Below are positions 10,890 to 21,589 of a DNA stretch of 64,000 nt, piece by piece. The notes under the pieces were generated by a model. The model was given only the letters and a program-made list of their open reading frames with translations. It did not search any database and was not told where the DNA came from. Each line of letters opens with the position of its first letter. The stretch's first letter is position 1. The stretch is from contig NC_092354.1 in assembly GCF_963676685.1 (NCBI RefSeq), positions 73,545,335 through 73,609,334 on the forward strand, read 5' to 3'. Source of the DNA: Mytilus edulis (Eukaryota; Mollusca; Bivalvia; Mytilida; Mytilidae). The position numbers were made by a program, and so were the translations under genes.

Positions 10890-13800
10890 CACGGCCGGCA
10901 CTCGGCTAACCGAGAGATTGGTCGGTTAATCTATATTGAGTATGCGGCTATATGGGAGATTGGTCTGTTAATCGGGTTGGTTATACGTCTGTTAAGAGTA
11001 AAACGCACAATTTAATGTTAAACTGTATCAAATATACAGATTTTTGGCATATTATAAGAACCAAATCAAAAAAAGAAAAGTGTCTGACAAAATGATATCT
11101 ATCATAGAACATTTTCCACTTGTAAAAACATTTCATAGTCTACGCAGTTTTCAGTAAAATTAAAAGGCGTCGCGCAAGTATGTAGTATTTATGCTTATAC
11201 GCATAGGAATTTTTTAATAAAAGTCGAAACAAACAATTTTAGATATCATTTAAAGGACACAAAATAGTACTTTGGGTCTAAAAAATAAATTTGCATTGGT
11301 GAATATTTCATAATTGTAATATAACGTGAATATTACCACGTTTTAGTGAAAATTATGGGAATAAAGTCTGTTAATGGGTTGGACAATTGAAATTGTGTCA
11401 GTTAAGAGTTATTTAGCCACAGTTATTTTTGCTACCTTTATATTTTTCCATAGAAAAAGTTAAGAATGAGATGTTCCTAAGTAATAAAAAAATGATAATA
11501 CGGTGCAACAGTATCCTACGGAAGCGAATTAGCGCCACACATTTTTTTTTAAATTTTTCTTCCTATATTTGCGTTGTAAACCTCAAATATCTTGATTGCA
11601 ATTGTTCATTAAGTTTTGTAAAAAATGTCCGTCTGTCATTCACTTCGGTTGTGATTTACTAGTAAGAGCATTTTTATTTTGACTTTCTTTGCATTTTATT
11701 GAAGGGTGTCACTTCAATATAGCGTGATATAAATTGGCCGCTGGAATATGCATGAATTTATTATTAATGTTTTCAATCAGCCTCAATTTTTGTGTCTGTT
11801 CAAAGTAGAACGTTTTCAAATCCTACTGAAAGTGTCTTTCTAATACAACACAGGGTACCGGTAAAATAAATATAAACTGTACATCTGTCCAGTGCATATA
11901 ACGTGTTGTCATTCTCATATGCACATGATATTTGTCACTGGACGAAAAACCCTAATTCGTAAGCATCCTCCAATTGGTTCTTTATTTCTATTACTTAATC
12001 ATATGTTGTTTACAAAAAAAAGTAAAATCACAAAAATACTGAACTTAGAGGAAAATCAATTCGGAAAGTCCATAATCACATGGCAAAATCAAATAACAAA
12101 ACGTATCAAAAACGAATGGACAAGAACTGTCATATTCCTGACTTGGTACAGGCATTTTCAAATGTAGAAAATGGTGGATTAAACCTGGGGTCTGTTGTTC
12201 AACTTGTCGTTAGTGCTAACGACTCGTTAAAATTTCTTAATCATTCGATTAAAATTAATCATATGATTAGTGTGTTGTTCAACAGGTTCTATAGCGCTAA
12301 CCCTCTCACTTTTTAATGACAGTCTCATAAATTCCGTTATATTTACATTGATGGCGTTAAATAAACAGACACAATAAATAAAATAGTCAAATTATGGGTA
12401 CATCAGTCATCATCGTATAACAATTTTAAAAGGAACAATTTAACAGAACACAAAAACATCTACTATCTACGAACACATTCATTGATTTGAGTGTCTGACA
12501 TCAGAAAATTGTGTACGTCACATACATTTGTCGTTCAATGTGCATACAAACGATTTTAAAATTTCACATAGGCAATGTTAGTCATTCTCAAGAAGTAAAT
12601 GGAAAGGAGCGAATGCAGCTACATTTGGTCATCTTAAGTTTTAATACATTTTATTCCGTTTAGTTCCTTTCTTCATAAGTGTAGAGGAGAACGGCAGTTG
12701 TCCGCATGTAAACTTCTAGCATTTGTCACCAATAATAGTACATCGCAATCCGTTACTGTTTCAACACCCAGGGGTGTTTCATGTGTGTATTCTTAAACAA
12801 TTATTATTTTTTTTCTCTTTTTTAGCAATGCATCACTCTCTACTGTCCTTATCTATTATTCTATATTCTGCTACTCCATCCAGATTATCGTGTATACCAT
12901 GAGGGTTCGGATTGGGGGTGTTGTTTATTTCTGTATTCTTTAAATTGTTATGTCACGTTTCTTCCGTGACGTTTTTTCCTTTTACCTTTTATTTATCTTA
13001 CTCATTATTCTTTCTCTATTCTTTATATTTTAGCATACCAATATATTTTACTTACTGATGTTTAGGTACATTACGACGTTTATCTCTGATTTATATACTG
13101 GTTACCAATGTAGATGACAAGTTGGTGTCATGCATGACAATTAAACAGAATCCACATGACATATGCGACCATTCTTGGATGAAATTAACATTACATTAAT
13201 AATATAACACTTTTTGAAACCGTTTTTATCAATTTTATATTTCCATAGTTTAAATTGTTCATTGTTCACAGTGGCGGATCCAGCCATTTTAAAAAAGGGG
13301 GGGGGGGGGGTCCCAACCCAGAGTAAAAAGGGGGGGGTTCCAACTATATGCTCCCATTCAAATGCATTGATCGGCAAAAAAAAAGGGGGGGTTCCAACCC
13401 CCCGGAACCCCCCCCCCCCCCCCTGGATCCGCCACTGGTTCATGTGTTGTTTCCGTATATTTTATGTTTCATTCCTCATGTGTTGTTTCCGTATATTTTA
13501 GCCGCTCGCCTTGAGCCTACCCATTTGATCCGATAACACCCCATTTAGCAAAAATTTTTTACTTTTATTGCAATTCATAACTCTTAACAGACCAATTAAC
13601 AGACCGGGTTTTATACATCCGACCCATTAACAGACCAGGTTTTAATTAAAGATTGATTTATGTCACCAAAATACAGATTTTCGTGAAGATTTTTCACACA
13701 ATGATTTCAGTATGGTTAACAAACATAATGCCTGTCTTTTTTCGATGTTTAAAATATTGCATGCACGTAAATTCAACCAACGTGTCATTTTGTGTACAGT

Positions 13801-14121
13801 TTGTGTGTGTAAAATGTGTATACATTTATTGATGAGTAACCCGCCTTTTCATTTTATAGATCGTACATTGAAGCTAGAAAAATAATAATTACACCACTGG
13901 ATTCAGTACATTGAATTGTTTTGTTAGACATGAATATTTTGTATGATAAACATATATTTAAAAAGTTATATAGTGAAACATGCTGAACTTTCAATGATTT
14001 TCTCGATAACACCTGATTAACAGACTTTAGCCAACCCGATTAACAGACCAATCTCCCATATAGCCGCATACTCAATATAGATTAACCGACCAATCTCTCG
14101 GTTAGCCGAGTGTCGGCCGTG
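10890..14121. mobile_element. 3.2-kb DNA element with long terminal inverted repeats and 5-bp target duplication
   Basis: The left end from 10890 (CACGGCCGGCACTCGG...) and the reverse complement of the right end to 14121 (CACGGCCGACACTCGG...) match over roughly 90 bp with few differences. Weaker inverted similarity continues inward: 'GTCTGTTAATGGGT' near 11368 and its complement near 13621, making the arms perhaps 500 bp long. TAATG flanks both ends (10885-10889 and 14122-14126), a 5-bp target duplication. No transposase-like frame is recognisable inside, so the copy looks non-autonomous. The CAC terminus occurs in several cut-and-paste superfamilies; I do not assign one. Confidence 0.85.
13269..13437. 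mobile_element. Nested 169-bp MITE with 15-bp inverted ends
   Basis: Perfect terminal inverted repeats CAGTGGCGGATCCAG (13269-13283) and CTGGATCCGCCACTG (13423-13437) enclose G- and C-runs that are themselves complementary, so the whole unit can fold back. GTTCA flanks both sides (13264-13268, 13438-13442), a 5-bp target duplication. It sits inside the 10890-14121 element and so inserted later. Homopolymer lengths here may be affected by sequencing error. Confidence 0.85.
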
Positions 14122-14939
14122 TAATGGGTAAAGATATGATTCTGGCTCTGCATAAGGCTATTGATTTTGTGCTGTGAGGATATGAATAAAATGTATAACA
14201 AATATATTGAACTCAAGTTAATTCAATGCGGTAACGTACGTTCATTAAAACTGACAAACGTTAGTTTAAATAGCAGTTAGTAATGATAACTCATAATGAT
14301 TAAGATTCCTAATTTTACATAAAATTCAGGTATGGGATTTGCAACGTTAGAATATATAAACATGACCAACTAACAGAACGACTTGATACATAACAACCGC
14401 CATATTCCTGACTTGGGACATTTTCCGAAGTCAATGGTGAATTTAACCTGATTTTATAGCTTGCTACAAGCTAGCTCAACCTTCTTTTTGTGAGACAGTG
14501 GTTTATATAATTAAAACATTTTACACATAGTTCGGTATGCAACCCTTACAGACATGATATGACGATGCATGAATTTAGTCCGTCTACTTAAAGGATAGAT
14601 ATGATAGGAGTCTGAACACAGGAATATAGACTTATATAAAAATCAATATAGGCGATACAGATTTGATGTCATTCTGCGTTCATTGCATCAGATTCAAAGA
14701 GATCGGCGGAACACAAATGACCTGAATCAAGTTAGTCAACAACGCTTTACATCGTATCGATTATATCAACTAAATCGATCCCTATACTTTATCTTTAGCT
14801 GACCATTTTTAGCATTTCAATACACTATCAGAGACAATATGTAAAAATGTATACCTCATATCTATGCGGCAAACTACCACCCATTGACCGATTGGCGTTA
14901 AGAAATACTTTAATTCCTGGAATTCTCCAGTCTGGCAGT
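14122..14939. other. Non-coding stretch
   Basis: No gene seen. Around 14340-14460 there is a degraded piece of a dispersed mussel repeat ('CATATTCCTGACTTGGGACA'), also found near 12130 and 61170. Confidence 0.4.
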
Positions 14940-15125
14940 AAATAGTTATCAAAGGTACCAGGATTATAATTTAGTACGCCAGACGCGCGTTTCGTCTACA
15001 TAAGACTCATCAGTGACGCTCATATCAAAGTATTTATAAAGCCAAACAAGTACAAAGTTGAAGAGCACTGAGGATCCAAAATTCCAAAAGGTTGTGCCAA
15101 ATACATCTAAGGTAATCTATGCCTG
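14940..15125 (-). repeat. Dispersed repeat carrying an intact-looking hammerhead ribozyme
   Basis: Read on the minus strand this unit runs from a block ending in 'TTTATAAATACTTTGATA', through the ribozyme at 15022-14973, to 'TATAATCCTGGTACC' and GATAAC near 14945. The same layout recurs at 4618-4790, 7735-7845 and 45195-45290, and partially near 8745 and 18095-18180. No protein is encoded. Small non-autonomous retroelements that carry hammerheads (retrozymes) are known from bivalves; membership is inferred from the ribozyme and the dispersed copies. Confidence 0.7.
14973..15022 (-). ncRNA. Hammerhead ribozyme, type I with minimal helix III
   Basis: On the minus strand all core elements are in order: GCGTCA (helix I 5' strand), CTGATGA (15013-15007), GTC-TTATGTA-GAC (helix II and loop), GAAA (14993-14990), helix III of only two pairs (A-U and C-G) closed by a GCGC loop, the cleavage triplet GTC, then TGGCGT, which pairs with GCGTCA over six positions including G-U pairs. 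No core base deviates from consensus. Two-pair helix III hammerheads are known in animal retroelements, where they act as dimers or with tertiary loop contacts; activity here is inferred. Confidence 0.8.
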
Positions 15126-16789
15126 GGATAACCGATGCAAAAAAGGGGTACACGTTTTGCTGTACGAGTTGTACTTTCACGCAGTCACGTATTGTCAGAA
15201 TATTTATGTCAGGAAATGAGGTCACAAATCTTTCAATATCTTTTTGATGGTTCCTACCGTACAAGGTACAATTTCTTACCCATACCCAACATAATTTTAT
15301 TTTCAAGTAGCAGTCTTTCTTCCCAACCTGTATCCTGCTGGGTTTTGTTTAATTGTCTTTGGTCCTAAATATGGATGATATTTTTTTCATTGGACATTAA
15401 GCAAGCAACAACAAACAACAAAACTGCCAATCAAATTTTAATTTTCATAGTTTAGCTCCTCATTACACCATATATTTTCTTTGTAGATATGTTCCCTGAG
15501 TCTGTGTATCGGGTTTCCTTTCAAGTTACCACATCACTTTCAATCTTCTAAATGTAAGTATGCCCTCTTAGGGTATTGTATTGTCTTGTGCTTTGAGAAA
15601 ATGGGAGTAAATCTATCGCTGAAGAATGTATAATTTTCTAAAGATTATTACTTTGTTTCTATTTCTATTGCAACCTCCTAACAAGGCTGTAGCCATGTTC
15701 AGCTCTACATCTTCATACATTGAAATGTATTTCGCAACACTATATGATTATCTGACATTTTTATGATTTCTGGCTAGTCGTCATCCTGATAATATCTAAT
15801 ATTTTTTACTTGATCGTGCAAAGTTCTTCTAGATAAATTAAGAGAACACAATTTGTGCTTTAGAAAAAAAAAGATTCTATATCTTACAATAACTCAAAGA
15901 AAAGCAGGAAATACCATAGCCAAATAAAAACATCACCTAGAGTCCGTATAGCAATACTGATACAAGTATAGATTATGCAACACAATTTCCACAAAATTCA
16001 AGGAGTGAGGTATTACAATTTCCAAAGTACTGTAATAGATTTTTAAAAGACATATACATTGTATATCGAATGATATATTTTGTGAGTAGAATCCAGTACA
16101 AATTATAAAATAGAATATGTTTTTTTTGTCACATGAAATCGAATGTCATTTATCAAGCTTATGTTCAAACAAAACACACGTACCTCTGTGTTTCATATTC
16201 TCCCCACAAGATACAGTTTCGTCAAATTACACGCATTTGAGCAGTTTCGAAAAATTATGCAGTTCAGGACTGATTCCCTCTTAGTACATTTACTACGTTT
16301 ATTGTTCATGAATTAAAGTATTTGTATTAAGTTCACAAAACAACTATAGTAACGATATAAATCAATTGTTGTCAGATATTTTGGAAAAGTCACCTTCAAA
16401 ATTCAAGACATGTCAGTTTTCATTGAGAAAGAACCATTTATTTAGATTAGTTGCCAGATGGAAAAAAGGATGAAATTGAAAATCTACTCTAAAATAAATT
16501 TGACCTGTATTTTAGACGTAATGCAGTCTGTATTAAAGGTACTGGTATCAGATTAAGCTATATGTTGTGTTCAATTCGATTGCTGAATATAATGTTGCTA
16601 AATTATTATACGTTATTGGATAGACACTTCTGAGATAAGAGAAAAGCAGACATCGTTTTTTTTATCGTGACGAATCATAAAATTTGCAAACGCAGCATGT
16701 TTTATACGACATCATTCGCATTGTAATATTTATAACTATATACAATTGTTTATATTTCTATAAATGTGCTCCAACTTTTGTATCTATAG
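15126..16789. other. Presumed 5' region of the VWA-Ig gene; no secure exon
   Basis: The VWA exon at 16790 starts in phase 1, so a 5' exon with start codon and signal peptide should lie upstream, here or further left, but none was identified with confidence. A splice-bounded open segment at 15487-15553 (acceptor TTCTTTGTAG, donor GTAAGT, 67 nt) is phase-compatible with the 16790 exon but has no start codon or recognisable domain. The rest is AT-rich and featureless. Confidence 0.35.
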
Positions 16790-17088
16790 CTAACCATGGA
16801 TGTGATATCTGTGCCGACATAGTCTTTCTATTCGACGATTCTTCATCTATACCAGTAGCAGATCCCCACGGATTCCATAAAATGAAAGATTTCATGGTGG
16901 CAGTGGTCCAATCATTCACTAATTTTGGTCCACCAAATGGGGTCCAGGTTTCCGTGGTATTGGTAGCTCACACTGTCAGAAATTATTTTTACCTTAACAA
17001 CTTCACACAAGAAGCAGATATAGTGCACCACATGAAAATATTTCCCGAACTTAAAGGAAGTGCTACAGCAATAGGTGAAGGACTAAAG
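16790..17088 (+). CDS. VWA-Ig gene, VWA domain exon 1 (hemicentin-like)
   Basis: First recognisable exon of an extracellular protein. Acceptor CTATAG ends at 16789 and donor GTTAGT begins at 17089; the exon enters in phase 1 and leaves in phase 0. It encodes about 100 residues starting ANHGCDICADIVFLFDDSSS, the first strand of a von Willebrand factor A domain with the MIDAS motif D-x-S-x-S intact, and ends KGSATAIGEGLK, which supplies the MIDAS threonine region. VWA domains bind ligands such as collagens through a divalent metal. The gene continues with exons at 18536 and 19535, then either ends at 20410 or, by phase, can join Ig-domain exons from 26251 to 40097. The order VWA then I-set Ig domains is that of the amino end of hemicentins. 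The start exon was not found. Matrix adhesion or innate recognition are both possible roles. Confidence 0.85.
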
Positions 17089-17560
17089 GTTAGTTTCTCC
17101 GTTTTTCGATCTTTTTCTGTCACATTCCTAAGTCACTTTAGTTAAAGATCATTCTTTGTTATAATAGTTTTATCTCTTGAAGCATGGAACGTTAAAGTAA
17201 CAGTTTTGATACAACACATTTCATTGAGGTTATGTTTAATTGCATTAAGTAGCTGATCCTGTATCACCAAATAACTGACTCAAAATATTTTAAAAGTATT
17301 ATGCTCGATTACCTACAAGTATTTTTTTTTTTTAATTTCGATCTTTCTTATCTTATTTGATTTCACTGAAGTCTGAACTTAGATAAATATTCTCTCTACA
17401 AAAATCAGTTAGCGCTTCTTCAATTTAGAAATAAATCTAATGCTATTTGAGGGTTAAATTTTTTATATGTATTAAGTTTCTTGTTTTACATGTAAAATTA
17501 TCATATTCATACGATTTGACATTAGATCTAAATGTCGTTTGAAAAAATGACAATGCAAAG

Positions 17561-17840
17561 TTAAGGTGGTACCCAACACCTTGACTAAAATTTATTTGGC
17601 TCGTTTAATTTTCATGAAATTTTGACAAAATATTTACTTTGACCCTTTGACAAAAATATAAAAAATCAAAAAAATTGAACCAACCGTTTAATCAGAAAAA
17701 ATACACTGGTTATATAGGAGTTTGACAAACACTTATTTTGATCATTGAGAAGCTTAATATTCAGTTTGCAACACAACGTAATTAAAACGTTTAGCTGACT
17801 TTACAGAGTTATCTCCCTGTAGTGTTAGGTACCACCTTAA
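17561..17840. mobile_element. 280-bp TTAA-flanked MITE
   Basis: Inverted ends TTAAGGTGGTACC (17561-17573) and GGTACCACCTTAA (17828-17840), the TTAA being the duplicated target. Inner flanks CAACAC and GTGTTA extend the inverted repeat. TTAA target duplication is typical of piggyBac and Kolobok families; no protein is encoded. It lies in the intron between the two VWA exons. Confidence 0.8.
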
Positions 17841-18188
17841 GTGGTTAAAAAATGCAATAACAAAAACACCGACCTCAAATGTAAATTAAAGAGACAAAAC
17901 CAAACGCTCGACATTATTTACCAATGGAGCGACTGGATAAACTGTCGTATATCAATATATAAGCAATGGATAAAACATTCAACCCTGAATATAACTTTGT
18001 TAAGAGCGTTATTTTACCGGTTTTATCCGTGTTGGCTTTGATATCTATCAAACAAACATGACGTAAGTGCGTGTATTAAATGTTGAAATTAAAATAGTTA
18101 GAAGGCCAAACGAGTAATAAGTTGAAGATCTTTGAGTACTTAAAATTCCAAAAAGTGAAGCCACATACTGGTGATGTAATCTAGCAGT

Positions 18189-18538
18189 GTCTGTATCATT
18201 TAATATTACATTTATTACAGTTTGTCTGTATCATTTAATATTACATTTATTACAGTTTGTCTGTATCATTTAATATTACAATTATTACAGTTTGTCTGTA
18301 TCATTTAATATTACATTTATTACAGTTCGTCTGTATCATTTAATATTACATTTATTACAGTTTGTCTGTATCATTTAATATTACATTTATTACAGTTTGT
18401 CTGTATCATTTAATATTACATTTATTACAGTTTGTCTGTATCATTTAATATTACATTTATTACAGTTTGTCTGTATCATTTAATATTACATTTATTACAG
18501 TTTGTCTGTATCAATTAATATTACATTTATTACAGTTT
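18189..18538 (+). repeat. Ten-copy 35-bp minisatellite made of splice-acceptor units
   Basis: Units start at 18189, 18224, 18259, 18294, 18329, 18364, 18399, 18434, 18469 and 18504, exactly 35 bp apart and almost identical (rare substitutions near 18280, 18328 and 18512). Each unit reads GTCTGTATCA...TTTATTACAG then TTT. The last unit's ...TTACAG is the acceptor of the VWA exon beginning at 18536, so the repeat contains the intron end plus the first bases of the exon. All upstream copies carry an equivalent AG. Confidence 0.95.
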
Positions 18539-18830
18539 GTGCGAGAAAAAAGTTTCCTACCCAAATATGGTGGAGAACGTCTATGTGCTAACAAATTCCT
18601 CGTACTACTTACTGATGGAAAACATAATCTTGGAGCCTTGCCAAAACCACAAGCTGAAGCACTGAAGTACGATGGTGTTACCATATTTGTAATTGGTGTT
18701 GGACCGAAGGTGTTGATGTCGGAATTACTCGCTATCGCCTCGAAACCAGAATATGTTTTTAATGTTACGGATTTTGACCAGTTGGCTACTATTAATGACA
18801 GGATAGTAGATGACGCTTGTAATGTTGCAA
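18536..18830 (+). CDS. VWA-Ig gene, VWA domain exon 2
   Basis: Acceptor TTACAG at 18530-18535, donor GTAAGT at 18831; phase 0 in, phase 1 out. It completes the VWA fold: FVREKSFLPKYGGERL, then KFLVLLTDGKHN with the conserved Asp after the central strand, VTIFVIGVG, and LLAIASKPEYVFNVTDFDQL, ending in a Cys that may pair with a Cys near the domain start. Joined to the 17088 end the reading runs GEGLK-FVREKS, as expected for a VWA helix. The acceptor is the last copy of a 35-bp tandem repeat. Confidence 0.88.
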
Positions 18831-19351
18831 GTAAGTCTTTCAATTAACAAGATGGGACTATACATCCGTACATTTTCCGTACATTTCCACATATCACAAT
18901 GCTTATAAATGCTACTACGTTACAGTAATGGTTGAAGGTTCAATTGATTGATATTCTCCGAGTGACATAAGATAAACCGGTGTTACAATAACTCATTCAT
19001 AAAAAGGTCCAAATTGGTATACTGCTATAATTGTATCGTGAAAAACAGATCCCAAGCACAATTTCTCTATTTACCAATGACTAATTTCAAGCTTCAAAAT
19101 AAAACACGCATGCATTATTTAGAATAGAAGATTCACTGGAACTCACCAACCAGATGAAATAATTGCCATACTGGAAGTGTTGTTCTATTGTAATAATTTA
19201 ATTTTGGTTGTAACGCGTCTTCTTATTGGCTGACGTTGTTTTGTTTATTAGCTCATAGACATAATTTTGTCATGTGACAATGATGTCATCAATGTTTTTT
19301 CCTCCTGTACTCCTGTATAAAATGGAATTCGGAATTAAACTATAAGAAATG

Positions 19352-19490
19352 ACTGTAATATTTTTTCTGCCTATTCGAAATAACATTAAAAAAATGTGGT
19401 GCACACTTTTAGATAACCCGCTACGGGGGTTATTCAGTGTGCACCACATTTTTTATGTTGTTTCTTCATAGACAGAAAAAATATTACAGT
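19352..19490. repeat. Near-perfect 139-bp palindrome (fold-back element)
   Basis: Left arm ACTGTAATATTTTTTCTG (19352-) and right arm ending ATATTACAGT (to 19490) are complementary, as are the inner blocks ATGTGGTGCACACT and AGTGTGCACCACAT; the centre (AACCCGCTACGGGGGTT) is also self-complementary. It is probably a MITE; I recall similar sequence in other mussel loci. It lies in the intron before the 19535 exon. Confidence 0.8.
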
Positions 19491-19534
19491 ATATTTTAAA
19501 TAATATTCACTTGATTTTTTTATTATTAAAACAG

Positions 19535-19600
19535 AAGGCAGCAAGCTTACCAAACAGCCTTGTAGTTTGGAAGAGATTTCAAAAACATTAATTCCGTACG
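19535..19600 (+). CDS. VWA-Ig gene, short linker exon
   Basis: Acceptor AAACAG ends at 19534, donor GTAATG begins at 19601; 66 nt, phase 1 in and out. With the previous exon it reads KGSKLTKQPCSLEEISKTLI and then PY, a Cys-containing linker after the VWA domain. Its exit phase suits both the 20235 exon and the 26251 micro-exon, so it is the likely branch point of two mRNA forms (inference). Confidence 0.65.
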
Positions 19601-20234
19601 GTAATGTTCATTTCATTATACCTTTGATTGCATGTTGTTTTATTACATTTATCAAGAATGCATCACACACAGATTTTAAAGTTGGAAGCGATAGAATTTA
19701 ATTAAGTCACCTGGTACATTTTTTATTAGAGGCAAACACTAATGATAAATAGATTGTGGACACTTATCGATTGCAACTCGTATTTCAAAATCGTTATTCA
19801 ATATAATAAATTCTACATAAAGTCATATCAGATATTGTACAAGATGAAATAAATAAATAAAACAGTAAGTATAAAGATATATTATTCTAGGTTCGTTCTT
19901 TAGGGTTCACGTTATAAACAATACAGATCCAGTATACAAGATAAAACGATAGACAACATTATGAAATCATTTATCAGGTTAATTATAATTTTATCTGTTT
20001 TGTATAGAGCAAAATCTCATATATTATGCTTTCAGGGGATAACCTCGATACTATAACGTTTTAGAAATTCCATACCACTTAAAAATTGACTGTATATAAA
20101 TCAACTGATTATATTATTATCAGGACCTTAAGGTCAATTCTGCCGCATGCACTTACATTCTTATCTTTTTATGCAATGATATAATTCTTTGACCTCATTT
20201 TCATCAGATATTCTATGCTTTGTACATGTTGTAG

Positions 20235-20410
20235 GATACGCTTTAGTACCAGTGTTTTATCCATTAACACAAAAGAAGGCGCCATGGCCTCCAGGATTAC
20301 TGGGACTTGACCAGCTTGCTAATCAGCACCATCTTCCTTGGTTGGCACATAACGAACATAGTCACCAACACGACGAACAAAGTCATCAACACGACGATCG
20401 AATTAGATGA
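20235..20410 (+). CDS. VWA-Ig gene, alternative terminal exon with His-rich tail
   Basis: Acceptor GTTGTAG ends at 20234; TGA stop at 20408-20410. Joined to 19600 it reads GYALVPVFYPLTQKKAPWPP and closes with a tail of about 20 residues holding two near-repeats (HSHQHDE and QSHQHDD), rich in His, Asp and Gln. Such His-rich tails can bind metal; VWA proteins occur in mussel byssus, so a matrix role is possible but is inference only. If this exon is used, the product is a small secreted VWA protein without Ig domains. No canonical AATAAA lies within 100 bp downstream that I could see. Confidence 0.6.
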
Positions 20411-20644
20411 TCAAACGTAGAAACATATGAACATATACTAATATGAATATAGATTTAGATTAAAATGAATAATTTGTAGCATGTGTTTCCATTAACCAGT
20501 TTTTAAAGTTGTCAGCGTTGAAAACCCTCTCTTAAATGTAGCTAAATTAAATTGTGAATTACCTTTCTCCAAAAAGAACCTGAATCTTGTGTATAACGTT
20601 GATTCTAACATGACATCCTTCAAACGCTTTGAGTACACACCCGT

Positions 20645-21350
20645 GGTAAAAGAAAGATACCAAAGGGACAGTCAAACTCATAAATCTAAAACAAACTGAC
20701 AACGCCATGGCTAAAAATGAAAAAGACAAACAAACAACAGCACACACGACACAACATAGAAAACTAAAGAATAAACAACACGAACCCCACCAAAAAACTA
20801 GGGGTGATCTCAGGTGCGTCGGAAGGGTAAGCAGATCCTGCTCCACATGCGGCACCCGTCGTGTTGCTTATGTGATAAAAAATCCGGTAAATAGTCTAAT
20901 TCGATAGGTCACATTCAGGAAAGGGAAGGGGATTGTAGTTACGACGTAAAGAACATATCCGATATCATTTGTGATACGGTTATTCCATAACGGTCAACCA
21001 ACTCGTGATGGCGTCCGTAAAATTTACGAAGGGATGATTTCAACTTCACCATTTGGAACTCTTGGTTTAATAGCTTCCTTGTGAGCAGCAACCCTCTATC
21101 AAGAAAATCATGATAGGAAATGCAAGCACGGGAATATCGTATCAATTGGGAGATATATACCCCGTATGCAGGTGCTGCTGGAATGTTGCTACTTAGAAAT
21201 GGAAAGTTCACAATTGGAAAGCTGTAATCATCTCTTTTGTCGTTAAGTTTTGTTTTCAACCGACCCTCATTGTCAATTTCTAGATGTAAGTCAAGATATG
21301 AGGCCGACTTAACTGTATCAGTATCTGTAGTATCCTTTATCTCTAGCTTG
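20645..21350 (-). mobile_element. Penelope-type retroelement, 3' fragment (copy 1)
   Basis: Minus-strand fragment nearly identical to the 3' two-thirds of the copy at 21590-22945. It encodes the C-terminal part of the reverse transcriptase (about 20939-21350, including NFPFLSSNIPAAPAYGVYIS) followed by about 290 bp of 3' non-coding sequence (20645-20935). It is truncated on its 5' side near 21350. It lies head-to-tail with copy 2, about 240 bp apart. Confidence 0.8.
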
Positions 21351-21589
21351 ATGTAAATATGAATATATTGTTTGGGCTATTCCGATCGTACTCCCACGTC
21401 ATATGCTTTTTTATGAATGAGCTACCTGACGTCAGAGAACGATGACTTCAGAATATAAGCAATTTACGGGAAAATACACGATTTTGAAACCGAAAATCAT
21501 CACAACAAAGAATCGTAAACAAACGATGCTAAAATGTGTTATATAAGCCATTTTTGTATATATATAAGACATATATAAGTATAAAAGAG

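Noticed and set aside
13141..13536. Overlapping open frames with Gly/Pro runs
   Set aside because: They are produced by the G- and C-runs of the 169-bp MITE on both strands.
15034..15306. 90-codon minus-strand frame
   Set aside because: It overlaps the hammerhead repeat and its flank, has no recognisable domain and no support from splice sites; judged chance.
16684..16789. Hydrophobic N-terminal extension of the VWA exon as a signal peptide
   Set aside because: No ATG in this frame; the region ends in a normal CTATAG acceptor and is better read as intron.
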